Part shown: piece after piece, positions 8,200 to 15,957 of the stretch
Position numbering within the stretch: the first letter of the stretch is position 1
How the letters are laid out: every line of letters starts with the position of its first letter
Assembly (NCBI GenBank): GCA_902776455.1
Contig: CACYQI010000011.1
Coordinates: forward strand, 28,866 to 92,865
Source: an uncultured Bacteroidales bacterium
GTDB taxonomy: Bacteria; Bacteroidota; Bacteroidia; Bacteroidales; Bacteroidaceae
Reading direction: 5' to 3'
Length of the DNA: 64,000 bases
The notes under the pieces: generated by a model
Told to the model about the DNA's origin: nothing
The model's database searches: none
Seen by the model: the letters and a program-made list of their open reading frames with translations, nothing else
Program-made: the position numbers and the translations under genes

Positions 8200-8283
8200 G
8201 CAATTCATAATTCATAATTCACAATTCATAATTAATCTTAACGCCAAAAACTTCTTGTGCATTCTTAACATTCCATTATGATT
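8200..8283. repeat. Direct repeat, right copy, after the KilA-N gene
   Basis: An AATTCATAATTCAC word run is followed by ACTTCTTGTGCATTC and TTAACATTCCAT. It is the counterpart of 7249-7338. Confidence 0.6.
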
Positions 8284-8322
8284 ATTTAACGAGGCAGGTG
8301 GCGAAGGTTGCGGAAATAATCT

Positions 8323-8330
8323 TACCTTTG
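8323..8330 (+). promoter_or_regulatory. -7 box TACCTTTG
   Basis: TACCTTTG lies 30 bp before the start of the secreted protein at 8361. No clear -33 TTTG is seen at the right distance. Confidence 0.45.
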
Positions 8331-8360
8331 CTGTCGAATTTGTGAAAAAGGACATACACA

Positions 8361-9425
8361 ATGAGACGACAAACCCTTTGCCTCCTGCTTCTGTGCCCTC
8401 TTTGGGTTGTTGCGGGGGAAGAAGACGACACCACCTTTCAGATAGCTCGTGTACGCACATTGCACGAGGTTTTGATTAAGGCCGAAGAGCCTGCATGGAT
8501 AAGAGAGAAACTGAAGCTTTTCATCCAAAGACGAGAAGAAAACTATCAGCAGGAGCCTTGTTTTCGTGAGTATGATTTCTTCTTCCAAGACACAGGCTCC
8601 GACCTCCTGCGTGGCTCACAACGCACAGTTACGGACTCTCTGACGGCCTATAAGTTCCAGAGCCAGGGCGTGCTGTTCTCGCCCTCAATGGCGCAGATGC
8701 GGCAGGACAGCGTCTTTCAGGTGGCACCCGAACGAAACACTGTCTTTGGCACCGATACTGCCTGCGTAAGCCAGCCCGACAGCGCCTATGTGCGTTGGAG
8801 CAATCTCGACGAAATGCTCTACCAGAACCTCATCCGCTCCCTGGACAAGCACTTCCTCAGACAACATCGTTTTGCCGTAAACGGGGAGTTCGAGCACCCC
8901 AATCCCAACGTCGTTCAGCTTGTCTTTTGGTCAACCAAGTATGAGTTGGACCGTGGCTATCTGAACCTCGACACAGCCCGCTGCATGGTCTTGGAGGCAG
9001 AGCGTCACAGCGGTTTGGACTGTGTAAAGCACGAGTTCATCAACGGCTTTGCCCTTTGGGCGTTAAGTAGGTTTATAAAGCTCCAGCTAAAGGACTGGAC
9101 CATCCTGCTGCGTGCCGCCTATACCGAGGAGGGTCAGCCCCAAGAGTTCCAATATCAGTCTTGTAGGCATTTTGCCTCGTGGAGCGACGTGAAGAAGAAA
9201 CGGCGCGAATGGATGGACAACAAGACCACCTGCCGAGTCTCGCTCCGCCTCCAGCCCACTTCACGAGAGGCTCTGTTCCCCGACCTCATAGACATCTATC
9301 CCCCGAAAAGCATCGAGATATCGAACGCCAAAAGCCGCCGCTACCAGATGCGGGAACGCCTCAGCAAAGTTCCCAGACAATACGTCCTGCTGAAGGAGGA
9401 TACGCTGACACCCAGTGGCGAGTAG
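8361..9425 (+). CDS. Secreted protein of unknown function
   Basis: 354 residues with a cleavable signal peptide (MRRQTLCLLLLCPLWVVAG). The mature part has many aromatic and charged residues and two blocks of interest: DFFFQDTGSDLLRGSQRTVTD (~70-90) and FALWALSRFIKLQLKDW (~215-232). No lipobox, repeat or catalytic motif is recognised. It stands alone between two repeat tracts, and the VirE-type gene downstream is convergent. It is probably a periplasmic or surface protein restricted to Bacteroidales. Confidence 0.75.
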   Translation: MRRQTLCLLLLCPLWVVAGEEDDTTFQIARVRTLHEVLIKAEEPAWIREKLKLFIQRREENYQQEPCFREYDFFFQDTGSDLLRGSQRTVTDSLTAYKFQSQGVLFSPSMAQMRQDSVFQVAPERNTVFGTDTACVSQPDSAYVRWSNLDEMLYQNLIRSLDKHFLRQHRFAVNGEFEHPNPNVVQLVFWSTKYELDRGYLNLDTARCMVLEAERHSGLDCVKHEFINGFALWALSRFIKLQLKDWTILLRAAYTEEGQPQEFQYQSCRHFASWSDVKKKRREWMDNKTTCRVSLRLQPTSREALFPDLIDIYPPKSIEISNAKSRRYQMRERLSKVPRQYVLLKEDTLTPSGE

Positions 9426-9446
9426 AAACACTGCACGTTATGATTG

Positions 9447-9535
9447 CGAACTTAACGTGTTAAGTTGGCCAACTTAACGTGGAGTGTAGGCATTTACTCC
9501 GTGGAGTGTTTGCATTTACTCCGTGGAGTGTTTTG
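9447..9535. repeat. Palindrome array after the secreted protein
   Basis: AACTTAACGTGTTAAGTT, a palindrome with centre GT, is followed by GGCC and a partial second copy. Then CTCCGTGGAGTGT units, also GT-centred palindromes, are spaced by GCATTTA. Confidence 0.65.
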
Positions 9536-9558
9536 TTGAACGCAATCGAAATCAAAAA

Positions 9559-9716
9559 CACTCGTCACTCATCACCTTTTGCATCTAATCCGTTGACTAT
9601 TAGTTCATAACATGGGTGATGAGTGGTTTTTGACTCATCACCAACTCATCACCTGTGTATTTTTCTATGGTTCAGCGTTTTAAGTGGCATAGGTGACGAG
9701 TGACGAGTGACGAGTG
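9559..9716. repeat. Word hairpin CACTCGTCA / TGACGAGTG
   Basis: The left arm is CACTCGTCACTCATCACC; the right arm is GGTGACGAGTGACGAGTG plus one more unit. An inner GTGATGAGT/ACTCATCAC stem lies between them. The element ends at the 3' end of the VirE-type gene. Confidence 0.7.
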
Positions 9717-9724
9717 TTTTTCAT

Positions 9725-10945
9725 TTAGGCAGCAATTTCTATCAACTTATATGCAGCCCCAATTTTTGTGTGCTTCATTTGGCACCCCAGATACTTCAAG
9801 GTCTGACCGATGCGGATGTTGGTGGAATTGCCCCGTTTCATCGAGGGATAGACCTTCTGCAGAACTTCGCAAACCTGCTTGCACGTGAGCCAGACACCCT
9901 CTTCGTCCTCATCGGGAAGGCGGAAGCATTGGTGCAAGAGTCCCTCCATATCGTCCGTTCTGATGAAAGGCAGATTGGCTGCTTGAATGCGAGCCACTTC
10001 ATCGTTGCAGAACCAAAAAGGCACCATTTCATCGCAAATTTCGTGCTTCACTTGAGCATAAAGCTGGGCATGATTGATGGGCGTGAGGTTGTCGATGAGC
10101 GAACCTTTCTTGATGCGCAGACACAGATAACGACGACTTCCTGTTGTGTCGCAAAGAGGGTGAGGGTCGTTGGTCGTAGCAAGGAAGCTTGCATAGCGGA
10201 CTCTGTCCTCTTGCGACTTGCCAAAGATGGGACGGCCGTTGACCTTCACCTTCGAGAGCGTCTGCTTCAGTTTCCCTTGATGCGAAGGTCCCATGTTGGC
10301 GAACTCGTCGATGTTGACAAGCAGGTTGTGGGTGAGGGCCATATCGCAGTCGAACTTGTTGCCGAAGTTAATGTGGTCGAGGTAATACTGACGCAAATGT
10401 TCTGGCAGAAGCCTTACTGCAAAAGTGCTTTTCCCGCAGCCTTGAGGCCCAATCAGGACGGGCACGCACTCGTTGCCGTGCAAGGGGTCCATACCCATCC
10501 AATGCGCCACGACCGACCTCAGCCAGACAGAGCACCAGGAGAGTTGCTCGGTCGTGATGCCAGGAAGTCGGCCAAAGAGTTCTGCCACATGGTTCTTGCC
10601 GTCCCATTGAGGCAGCGAATCCAGATAGTCGCGAATCGGATTGAGGGCAGGAATGTCGTTGGAGCAAACGTACTCCTCAATCTCCTGTCTTGGCGACTTC
10701 TTGCCTCCAATGCCAGCCTTCTTGGCTTGGCGAACGATGGAGTTCAGCACCTCAGCCGTAACGGGTTGCCACATGGGTTCAGCCCCATCGTTGGAACCGA
10801 CCGAAGCCATTTCCGTCTTGCCACTCAGCAAGTTACGACGAAATTGATAATTCTCGCTAAGGAACGTCTCTACCTCGTAGATGACGCCCTGCATCTCGTT
10901 CATCACCTCGGACGACTCAGAGATAAATTCTTGTTGGTCTTTCAT
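9725..10945 (-). CDS. VirE-type (VapE/DUF3874-like) P-loop ATPase
   Basis: 406 residues resembling the helicase/ATPase half of the phage- and plasmid-type primase-helicases named VirE or VapE in Bacteroidales. The Walker A loop is VLIGPQGCGKSTFAVRLLP. The acidic Walker B-like strand is NLLVNIDEFANM. A polar motif follows (ASFLATTNDPHPLCDTTGSRRYLCLRI). No N-terminal primase domain is present. The C-terminus (~320-406) looks like a winged-helix domain. It is an orphan, without the HU-like, DUF4248 or amidase partners often found beside such genes. Flanking hairpin, 10-bp-repeat and palindrome arrays suggest an element remnant. Confidence 0.85.
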   Translation of the reverse strand: MKDQQEFISESSEVMNEMQGVIYEVETFLSENYQFRRNLLSGKTEMASVGSNDGAEPMWQPVTAEVLNSIVRQAKKAGIGGKKSPRQEIEEYVCSNDIPALNPIRDYLDSLPQWDGKNHVAELFGRLPGITTEQLSWCSVWLRSVVAHWMGMDPLHGNECVPVLIGPQGCGKSTFAVRLLPEHLRQYYLDHINFGNKFDCDMALTHNLLVNIDEFANMGPSHQGKLKQTLSKVKVNGRPIFGKSQEDRVRYASFLATTNDPHPLCDTTGSRRYLCLRIKKGSLIDNLTPINHAQLYAQVKHEICDEMVPFWFCNDEVARIQAANLPFIRTDDMEGLLHQCFRLPDEDEEGVWLTCKQVCEVLQKVYPSMKRGNSTNIRIGQTLKYLGCQMKHTKIGAAYKLIEIAA

Positions 10946-10986
10946 TGTTTTGTTAATTTTAGGTTAATAATAGGTTTTTGTCGCTG

Positions 10987-10994
10987 CAAAGGTA
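10987..10994 (-). promoter_or_regulatory. -7 box TACCTTTG for the VirE-type gene
   Basis: On the minus strand this reads TACCTTTG, 42 bp before the ATG at 10945. The -33 element is not clear. Confidence 0.45.
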
Positions 10995-11024
10995 CAACAG
11001 TCTGGATTGGCATTGAAAACTTGC

Positions 11025-11079
11025 GATGAGATACGATGAGATTTGATGAGATTTGATGAGATTTGATGAGATTTGAAAA
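11025..11079. repeat. 10-bp tandem repeat GATGAGATTT
   Basis: Five GATGAG units occur at exactly 10-bp spacing (11025, 11035, 11045, 11055, 11065), followed by GATTTGAAAAG. It lies upstream of the VirE-type gene. The one-helical-turn period resembles an iteron or operator array, but function is unproven. Confidence 0.75.
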
Positions 11080-11172
11080 GATAATTAACGATTTGAAAAC
11101 TTCCGCAAAGTTACGGCACTCTCATTGCGGTCTACGAATAAAAGTCCCTCCAAAAAAACAAAAAGTACGCTG

Positions 11173-11221
11173 GTACACAAAATTGTGGTCCACAAACTTG
11201 TGGTCCACAAACTTGTGTACC
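11173..11221. repeat. Triple 12-bp palindrome array
   Basis: CACAAAATTGTG (11176-11187) and CACAAACTTGTG (11191-11202 and 11206-11217) are separated by GTC and repeat every 15 bp. GGTA and TACC bound the array, so the whole block is also a near-palindrome. It may be an operator or recombination site. Confidence 0.8.
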
Positions 11222-11240
11222 TCAAATCATTTGTTTATAT

Positions 11241-11437
11241 TTGCACCCAGAAACGAAATATCACGTTATCGACTTTGGAAGCAAGGCTATACTCGAGACC
11301 TACAATCTTGGCACGAAATCAAACATATCGCGCATAAAAGCAGCACTTCTTTCCAAAGAAATGATTGACTTTGACAAGGAAAACGTCTTCTTGGAAGACC
11401 CCGTATTAAAATCTGGTTCAAAAGATATGTGAAATAA
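11241..11437 (+). pseudogene. Remnant of an AAA-family ATPase C-terminus
   Basis: The ~60-codon frame ILETYNLGTKSNISRIKAALLSKEMIDF...ENVFLEDPVLK matches the C-terminal winged-helix end of archaeal-type AAA ATPases common in Bacteroidales. The family end (DPVLKIWFKRYVK) is recovered if one A is added in the AAAA at 11408-11411, so the fragment also carries a frameshift. The ATPase core is absent, and the upstream side is the triple palindrome array. Confidence 0.6.
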
Positions 11438-11503
11438 GATTCATGATGACTCATCAGGGTACTCGTCATGCTCTATGCCAAGCTTTTTCTTCTGCTATAC
11501 CTT

Positions 11504-11629
11504 TTATTGGTGGGTTCTATAAATTAGGTTTGAATTGCTCTTAGGCTATTTTCGAGCAGATTTGACTTCAAGCCCGCCGAAGCGTAGCGAGCTACGCTTC
11601 AAGGGATAATTAATAGAACCCACCTATTA
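11504..11629. mobile_element. MITE-like element with ~23-bp terminal inverted repeats
   Basis: The left end TTATTGGTGGGTTCTATAAATTA and the reverse complement of the right end (TAATAGGTGGG, TTCTATTAATTA) agree at about 20 of 23 positions. Inside is a perfect GAAGCGTAGC/GCTACGCTTC stem. The ~126-bp length and lack of coding capacity fit a miniature inverted-repeat element. Together with the flanks it accounts for much of the gene-free stretch 11438-11819; nothing else is recognised there. Confidence 0.6.
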
Positions 11630-11819
11630 TATATATACGCATTGCTCCCGATTTTTTAACCCCTAAGGCAAGAAAAAGTGCTTCCCTCGTGTAAAAAGGA
11701 AGAAACCTGTAGTTTTACGCCAAATAGAGCACACGTAAATAAAGTGAACTCTAACTACTCTGACATGAATATAAGTATAAGAAAATTAATAGCCTGTTCC
11801 TCACCAGCTTGGGAGATAT

Positions 11820-12422
11820 TCAGTCCTTCGGATAAAGCTTCTCAAATTCCTTTGTCAGGGACTGGACTTCGGGCAGCAGTGCTTTTAGTTCCGTCTCGTT
11901 CTGGTTCCTGACGGCAGTCATGGCTTTCTCCAGGACATCCGTCAGCCTCTTGCTGTTGCCCACTGGCGACCATGTCGTGGCTACACGAATACGATTCCCA
12001 AAGAAGTATCGGGTGCCGTCGAAGCCCATGCGCTCGCCAACAAACATACATGTGCCGACGGCATGTTCTATCAATTCGCAGAACGCCAATGCCGTGGCAT
12101 CGTCGGTCTTGATGTCTATGGAGTCCTGCTTCAGTTTCGCCTCGCCCGGGGCGGCATCCTTGTTCACCGTGCACCACTTCGCCTGCAAGCGTACGCTTTC
12201 CCCATAGCCGCGATACACATACAGCGCAGAGGGGAAGGCTTCCATGGGCGACGGGAACTTGAGCATCTGCTGGCTTGCATTTTCAGACAGCCATGGCCCG
12301 AAAGATTTCTCTCCCCAGAGCCTATATTCACTTAGTGACATGGGCTGCAGCCTGTTCTGCGCCGTCGCGCCCCCTGCCAGCAGCAGCAGAGAAGCAATGA
12401 AAAAGGATAGTTTCGGCTTCAT
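11820..12422 (-). CDS. Secreted protein of unknown function
   Basis: 200 residues with a signal peptide (MKPKLSFFIASLLLLAGGATAQ). The mature protein includes LSEYRLWGEKSFGPWLSENASQ and AFCELIEHAVGTCMFVGERM segments and a basic/acidic C-terminal helix. No lipobox or enzyme motif is recognised. It has its own promoter (12503-12533) and sits alone between the MITE-like region and the anti-sigma gene. Confidence 0.75.
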   Translation of the reverse strand: MKPKLSFFIASLLLLAGGATAQNRLQPMSLSEYRLWGEKSFGPWLSENASQQMLKFPSPMEAFPSALYVYRGYGESVRLQAKWCTVNKDAAPGEAKLKQDSIDIKTDDATALAFCELIEHAVGTCMFVGERMGFDGTRYFFGNRIRVATTWSPVGNSKRLTDVLEKAMTAVRNQNETELKALLPEVQSLTKEFEKLYPKD

Positions 12423-12502
12423 TTTCTTTTTTCGAAAGTCTGTTTTCGTTTTGTTTCAACCTTGCCCGCGTTGGGCAAGCCTCTGTTTTTCTTAAAACGC
12501 CA

Positions 12503-12533
12503 CAAATATATGCTTTTTGTGTTTCATGGCAAA
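12503..12533 (-). promoter_or_regulatory. Bacteroidetes promoter for the secreted protein at 11820
   Basis: On the minus strand a -33 TTTG (12530-12533) and a -7 TATATTTG (12503-12510) are separated by exactly 19 bp. The leader is ~75 nt. The rest of the 12423-12731 gap shows only a weak GCTCC/GGAGC stem near 12650. Confidence 0.65.
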
Positions 12534-12731
12534 CAGATTAGCCTTTTTTTTTGCCCATGATGCTGTGTTTCGGTTTCGTTTCGCACAAACTCAAGCCATA
12601 ACATCCGACAAACGTCGCTATTTCTGTTCTCTGACGCATGAAAGCTCCCGCATCTCACGACGCAGGAGCCTGTTGGCGCACCGATTTATTAACTTCTAAA
12701 ACCAAAGTCTTAGGTGGCAAAAGCCCCAAAA

Positions 12732-13454
12732 CTATTTCAGCTTAAATATGAAGGGTATCGTGAAGTGACTGCGGACGATTCTTCCTTCCTCGTCCTTCGC
12801 CGGCAACCATCTGGGCATCTCCTTCATGACGCGCTCGGCCTCAGCATAAAGCAGTTCGCCTATGTTCTGTCCAACCTGCAGGTGCTCCTGATTGTCGGGA
12901 TAGGCTGCATTGTATTCATCCACCTGTTGCTGTGTCAACTTGATGCCTGGACCACGTATCTTCCTGATATTCGAGATGCTGCCATCCTTCTCCACTACAA
13001 AAATGACGATAACCCGACCCTGTACGCCGAAGTGTTTGCAAGGACGCGGATATCGACAGTGTTCATTAATGAAATTAAAGCATTTCTCAGAACCACCAGG
13101 GTAATCGGCATTTACAGGCACGACGTTGTAGATGGAGTCTGTCTGTGCCACTTTATCTTGCTTTGGAGATATGGCATGGTAAGCTGCAAAGGACAACCCG
13201 CATAGGAAAGCGGCGACGACGAAGATGGCGGCAGTCTTCCAGAGTGAAGAAGCAAAGCTCGGGCGCAGCACTCTTCTCTCTTCTCTCTTCACTTCTTTGG
13301 GTTGGAGCATGTCGAAGGTTTCGCGAAGCTCCTCATAATATGCCTTACATTCAGGGCAACTCTTCATGTGCTCGCTCAGTTGGGCCTGAGTCTGCATGTC
13401 GATAGTCTTGTCGAAAAGGTCGGCAACCTTTTCCTTGAATTCATTGCACTTCAT
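12732..13454 (-). CDS. Zinc-finger anti-sigma factor with periplasmic TonB C-terminal domain
   Basis: 240 residues. The N-terminus is a zinc-binding anti-sigma (ZAS/zf-HC2) domain with C3 and the HMKSCPEC motif (H29, C33, C36). A membrane segment follows (~72-95, TAAIFVVAAFLCGLSFAAYHA). The periplasmic C-terminus (~115-240) is TonB_C-like (YPGGSEKCFNFINEHCRYP, GRVIVIFVVEKDGSISNI, VMKEMPRWLPAKDEEG). It is 29 bp downstream of the ECF sigma gene and is surely co-transcribed. By family it should hold that sigma factor at the membrane. The TonB_C domain could sense envelope contacts, which is inference. Confidence 0.88.
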   Translation of the reverse strand: MKCNEFKEKVADLFDKTIDMQTQAQLSEHMKSCPECKAYYEELRETFDMLQPKEVKREERRVLRPSFASSLWKTAAIFVVAAFLCGLSFAAYHAISPKQDKVAQTDSIYNVVPVNADYPGGSEKCFNFINEHCRYPRPCKHFGVQGRVIVIFVVEKDGSISNIRKIRGPGIKLTQQQVDEYNAAYPDNQEHLQVGQNIGELLYAEAERVMKEMPRWLPAKDEEGRIVRSHFTIPFIFKLK

Positions 13455-13483
13455 AATCTTTAATGTTTTAACTTTTCAACTTT

Positions 13484-13990
13484 TTAATTTTTCATGCCCC
13501 GACGGAGCTTCTCCAGTCCGTAGAGGAAGCGGGATTTGACCGTCGGGAGCGGTAGGGAGAGGATCTCGGCAACTTGGGCAAAGCTGTTGTCGCCGTAGAT
13601 GCGGAGGCGGATGACTTCGGCCTGTTCGTCGGGTATCTCCTTCAGCAGAAGGGCGATGCGTTTGTAGTCGTCCTCGTTTTGCTTGTCGGGAGCGGTGTCG
13701 GCCACATCGACTCTTGTATCAAGGGGAACGGTCTTGATGCGACTGGCATTTGCCTGCCACTTGGTGCAGAGGTTCGCCAGCGTCCGAAACAAATAGCTCG
13801 GCAAGTCGTTTATCTGCCTGTTTTCTGTGTCGGAGAGCCGCGCATGCAGTTTCAGGAACGTCTCTTGCAGCACATCTTCCGCATCATCGCTGCCAGCCAT
13901 CCTGTAGCAGGCGTACCTCAGCAGTCGCGGCCGCTCAGCCTTGAACACTTCTGCGAGTTCATCTTTGGAGATGTCATTCGGTTTCTTCAT
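13484..13990 (-). CDS. ECF RNA polymerase sigma factor
   Basis: 168 residues, a normal ECF size. Region 2 spans ~15-85 (RYACYRMAGSDDAEDVLQETFLKLHARL). Region 4 spans ~110-165 (IPDEQAEVIRLRIYGDNSFAQVAEILSLPLPTVKSRFLYGLEKLRR). It is the first gene of a two-gene operon with the zinc-finger anti-sigma, the usual arrangement for a signal-released sigma factor. A TACTTTTG -7-like box lies at 14030-14037 on the minus strand. Confidence 0.92.
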   Translation of the reverse strand: MKKPNDISKDELAEVFKAERPRLLRYACYRMAGSDDAEDVLQETFLKLHARLSDTENRQINDLPSYLFRTLANLCTKWQANASRIKTVPLDTRVDVADTAPDKQNEDDYKRIALLLKEIPDEQAEVIRLRIYGDNSFAQVAEILSLPLPTVKSRFLYGLEKLRRGMKN

Positions 13991-14157
13991 CGTTTCGCTT
14001 GTTTATTAGATGCATCTACTATTAAGACCCAAAAGTAAGCAAAAAGATTTAACCAGCGGCAACTTTTTTCTGAGAAAATGACAACAGCCCGCTATTATGT
14101 CCATCATATATAAGGAAAAGCTATTATACGGGCCAGAGCAGGAAGGGACACACGTTT

Positions 14158-14272
14158 ACTCTCCCCTCCCCTCGAAGGGGAGAGGGATGGAGTGGGGTAG
14201 ATAAGTTGTTTTTTTCAATGAGTGACAGACCCCACCCCTAACCCCTCCCCTCGAAGGGGAGGGGAACCGCGG
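14158..14272. repeat. Two C-rich hairpins
   Basis: CTCCCCTCGAAGGGGAG occurs at ~14162 and CCCCTCCCCTCGAAGGGG at ~14240, joined by ACCCCACCCCTAACC-type sequence. They occupy part of the 13991-14595 gene-free stretch. Confidence 0.75.
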
Positions 14273-14359
14273 CTCACTTTCCACGAAGGATTGGCTTACG
14301 CTCCAAGGTAGGAAAAGTTAAAATGTTTCAGCACGATAGCTTTTTCTTCTTCCTTTATT

Positions 14360-14389
14360 TTTGTCTCTTCACTTTTTTTTGTATCTTTG
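14360..14389 (+). promoter_or_regulatory. Bacteroidetes promoter upstream of tsaB
   Basis: TTTG (14360-14363) and TATCTTTG (14382-14389) are separated by 18 bp. The predicted leader is ~200 nt and crosses the word tracts up to tsaB. Confidence 0.6.
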
Positions 14390-14404
14390 CAGCGCGAAAA
14401 GCCC

Positions 14405-14592
14405 TTTAAATTGAAAATGGAAAATTGAAAAGCCTCCTCTAAATGAAGAATTTGCTACCGCGCTGTCGCAAGTGAAAATGAGCCTCTCCCCAGCCCTCTC
14501 CCCATCGCCTTCGGCGAAGTGAAAAGTGAAGAGTGAAGAGTGAAGAATTTGCTGCCGCCCTGTAAATAGCTAAATTATAAAATTGTAAATAA
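14405..14592. repeat. Mixed word tracts before tsaB
   Basis: In order: a TTGAAAATGGAAAATTG word, a GAAGAATTTGCTACCGC end, CTCTCCCCAGCCCTCTCC, a GTGAAGAGTGAAGAG run, GAATTTGCTGCCGCCC, and an A/T word ending TTGTAAATAAC that runs into the tsaB coding region. Confidence 0.6.
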
Positions 14593-14595
14593 CAT

Positions 14596-15297
14596 ATAGA
14601 GACGAGCACGAAGGTCTGTTCTGTGGCTCTGAGCGAGAACGGACAGCTCATTTTTCACAAGGAAGACCTCGACGGGCCGAACCATGCTTCCGTGTGTGGT
14701 GTCTTCGTCGATGAAGCCCTCTCCTTCGCCAACTCCCACGCCATCCCTGTCGATGCCGTTGCCGTCAGCGAAGGACCTGGCAGCTACACCGGGCTGCGCA
14801 TCGGCGTGTCGATGGCAAAGGGCGTGTGCTATGGGCGCGACCTTCCGCTGCTTGCCGTGCCGACGCTCAAACTGCTTTGCGTCCCTGTCCTGCTCAGTCC
14901 GTCGTTCCCCCCTCCTTCGGAGGGGACGGGGGAGGCTGAACCTTTGCTCGTCCCCATGATAGATGCCCGCAGAATGGAGGTGTATAGCGCCGTCTATGAC
15001 CGTGCGCTCCACGAAGTCCGCCCCGTCGGTGCCGACATCGTCGAGGCCGACACCTATCTGCCTTACCTCGAGGAACATCCCGTCTTCTTCTTCGGCGACG
15101 GAGCCGCGAAGTGCAAGGATGTCATCCATCACCCCAATGCCCACTTCCTCGACGGCATCATGCCGCTGGCAAAGTGGATGTTCCCCCTGGCAGAACGCTC
15201 GCTCCACCTCGGCGAGACGCGCGACGTGGCATACTTCGAGCCTTTCTACTTCAAAGAATATGTGGCCGGGAAGCCACACTCACCGCTCCTCTCCTAA
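14596..15297 (+). CDS. tsaB: TsaB, t6A biosynthesis protein, with unclear start
   Basis: TsaB is the dimerising partner of TsaD in tRNA threonylcarbamoyladenosine synthesis and is usually essential. Family sequence begins at 14596 (IETSTKVCSVALSENG) and continues with VSEGPGSYTGLRIGVSMAKGVCYG. There is no ATG, GTG or TTG before it: the preceding codons are TAA CAT ATA. The first ordinary start is GTG 14623, which would remove the conserved ETSTKVCS strand. The A/T word tract directly upstream seems to have replaced the first codons. A GC-rich hairpin (14906-14940) encodes PPPSEGTGEAEP in mid-protein. It begins the tsaB-DUF4290-murA-rimM-dxr-rseP block. Confidence 0.88.
   Translation: METSTKVCSVALSENGQLIFHKEDLDGPNHASVCGVFVDEALSFANSHAIPVDAVAVSEGPGSYTGLRIGVSMAKGVCYGRDLPLLAVPTLKLLCVPVLLSPSFPPPSEGTGEAEPLLVPMIDARRMEVYSAVYDRALHEVRPVGADIVEADTYLPYLEEHPVFFFGDGAAKCKDVIHHPNAHFLDGIMPLAKWMFPLAERSLHLGETRDVAYFEPFYFKEYVAGKPHSPLLS
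14906..14940. repeat. GC-rich hairpin repeat inside tsaB
   Basis: CCCCCCTCCTTCGGAGGGG followed by ACGGGGGAGGC. It is in frame and encodes PPPSEGTGEAEP, which interrupts an otherwise TsaB-like sequence. Confidence 0.7.
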
Positions 15298-15357
15298 CAC
15301 CCCGACCTTTTAACACTTTAACTCTAACTTTTTAACTCCTTAACAACCCAAAGCATC

Positions 15358-15954
15358 GTGCAATACAATACACAAAGAGAACAGCTTGTGATGCCGGAAT
15401 ACGGCCGGGCGGTACAGATGATGGTCGATATGGCCGTACGGTTGGAAAGCAAGAGCGAACGCCAGCGTTGCGCCAATACTATCGTCAAGATCATGTCGGG
15501 CATCCAGCCCTCCCAGGCCAGCAAGGAGGACCAGGAGCACCGCCTCTGGAACCACCTGGCACGCATCAGCCACTATCAGCTCGACATAGACTACCCCGTA
15601 CGCATCGTGCCGCAGGAGGACGTGCAGGCTCATCCGGAACCGCTTCCCTACCCCATGAAGGCCATCAAGCGCCGACATTACGGCTACCTCGTGCAGCAGG
15701 CACTCGACTACGCCAAGACGATAGATGACGGGGAAAGGCGTCGCTTCGTCACCGAAAGCATCGCCAACCAGATGAAGCAAGACCTCTTCGTCTGGAACCG
15801 CGACTCGATGGACGACGAGCTTGTGGCGCAGGACATCGCCCGCCTCTCAGAGGGAATGCTTCAGCTCGACCTGGATGATTTCTCCTTCGACCCCGTCGGA
15901 GAATCGATTCTGCTGCATGGCGAAGGCGGAAAGAAACGTAAAAAGAGGAAATAG
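15358..15954 (+). CDS. DUF4290 family protein
   Basis: 198 residues matching the Bacteroidetes DUF4290 family (YNTQREQLVMPEYGRAVQMMVDMAV, HYGYLVQQALDYAKTIDDGERR). The start is GTG at 15358. It is helical and cytoplasmic with a Lys/Arg-rich tail (GGKKRKKRK). Its function is unknown, but the gene is constantly placed before murA in this phylum, which suggests an envelope- or translation-linked role. It ends 3 bp before murA, so the two are co-transcribed. Confidence 0.88.
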   Translation: MQYNTQREQLVMPEYGRAVQMMVDMAVRLESKSERQRCANTIVKIMSGIQPSQASKEDQEHRLWNHLARISHYQLDIDYPVRIVPQEDVQAHPEPLPYPMKAIKRRHYGYLVQQALDYAKTIDDGERRRFVTESIANQMKQDLFVWNRDSMDDELVAQDIARLSEGMLQLDLDDFSFDPVGESILLHGEGGKKRKKRK

Positions 15955-15957
15955 ACC

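Noticed and set aside
9707-11029. A 440-codon plus-strand open frame opposite the VirE-type gene.
   Set aside because: The minus-strand protein has Walker motifs and family similarity; the plus-strand product has none.
11678-11911. A 77-codon plus-strand open frame at the end of the secreted-protein gene.
   Set aside because: It overlaps the opposite gene's 3' end, lacks any motif and has no promoter or start context.
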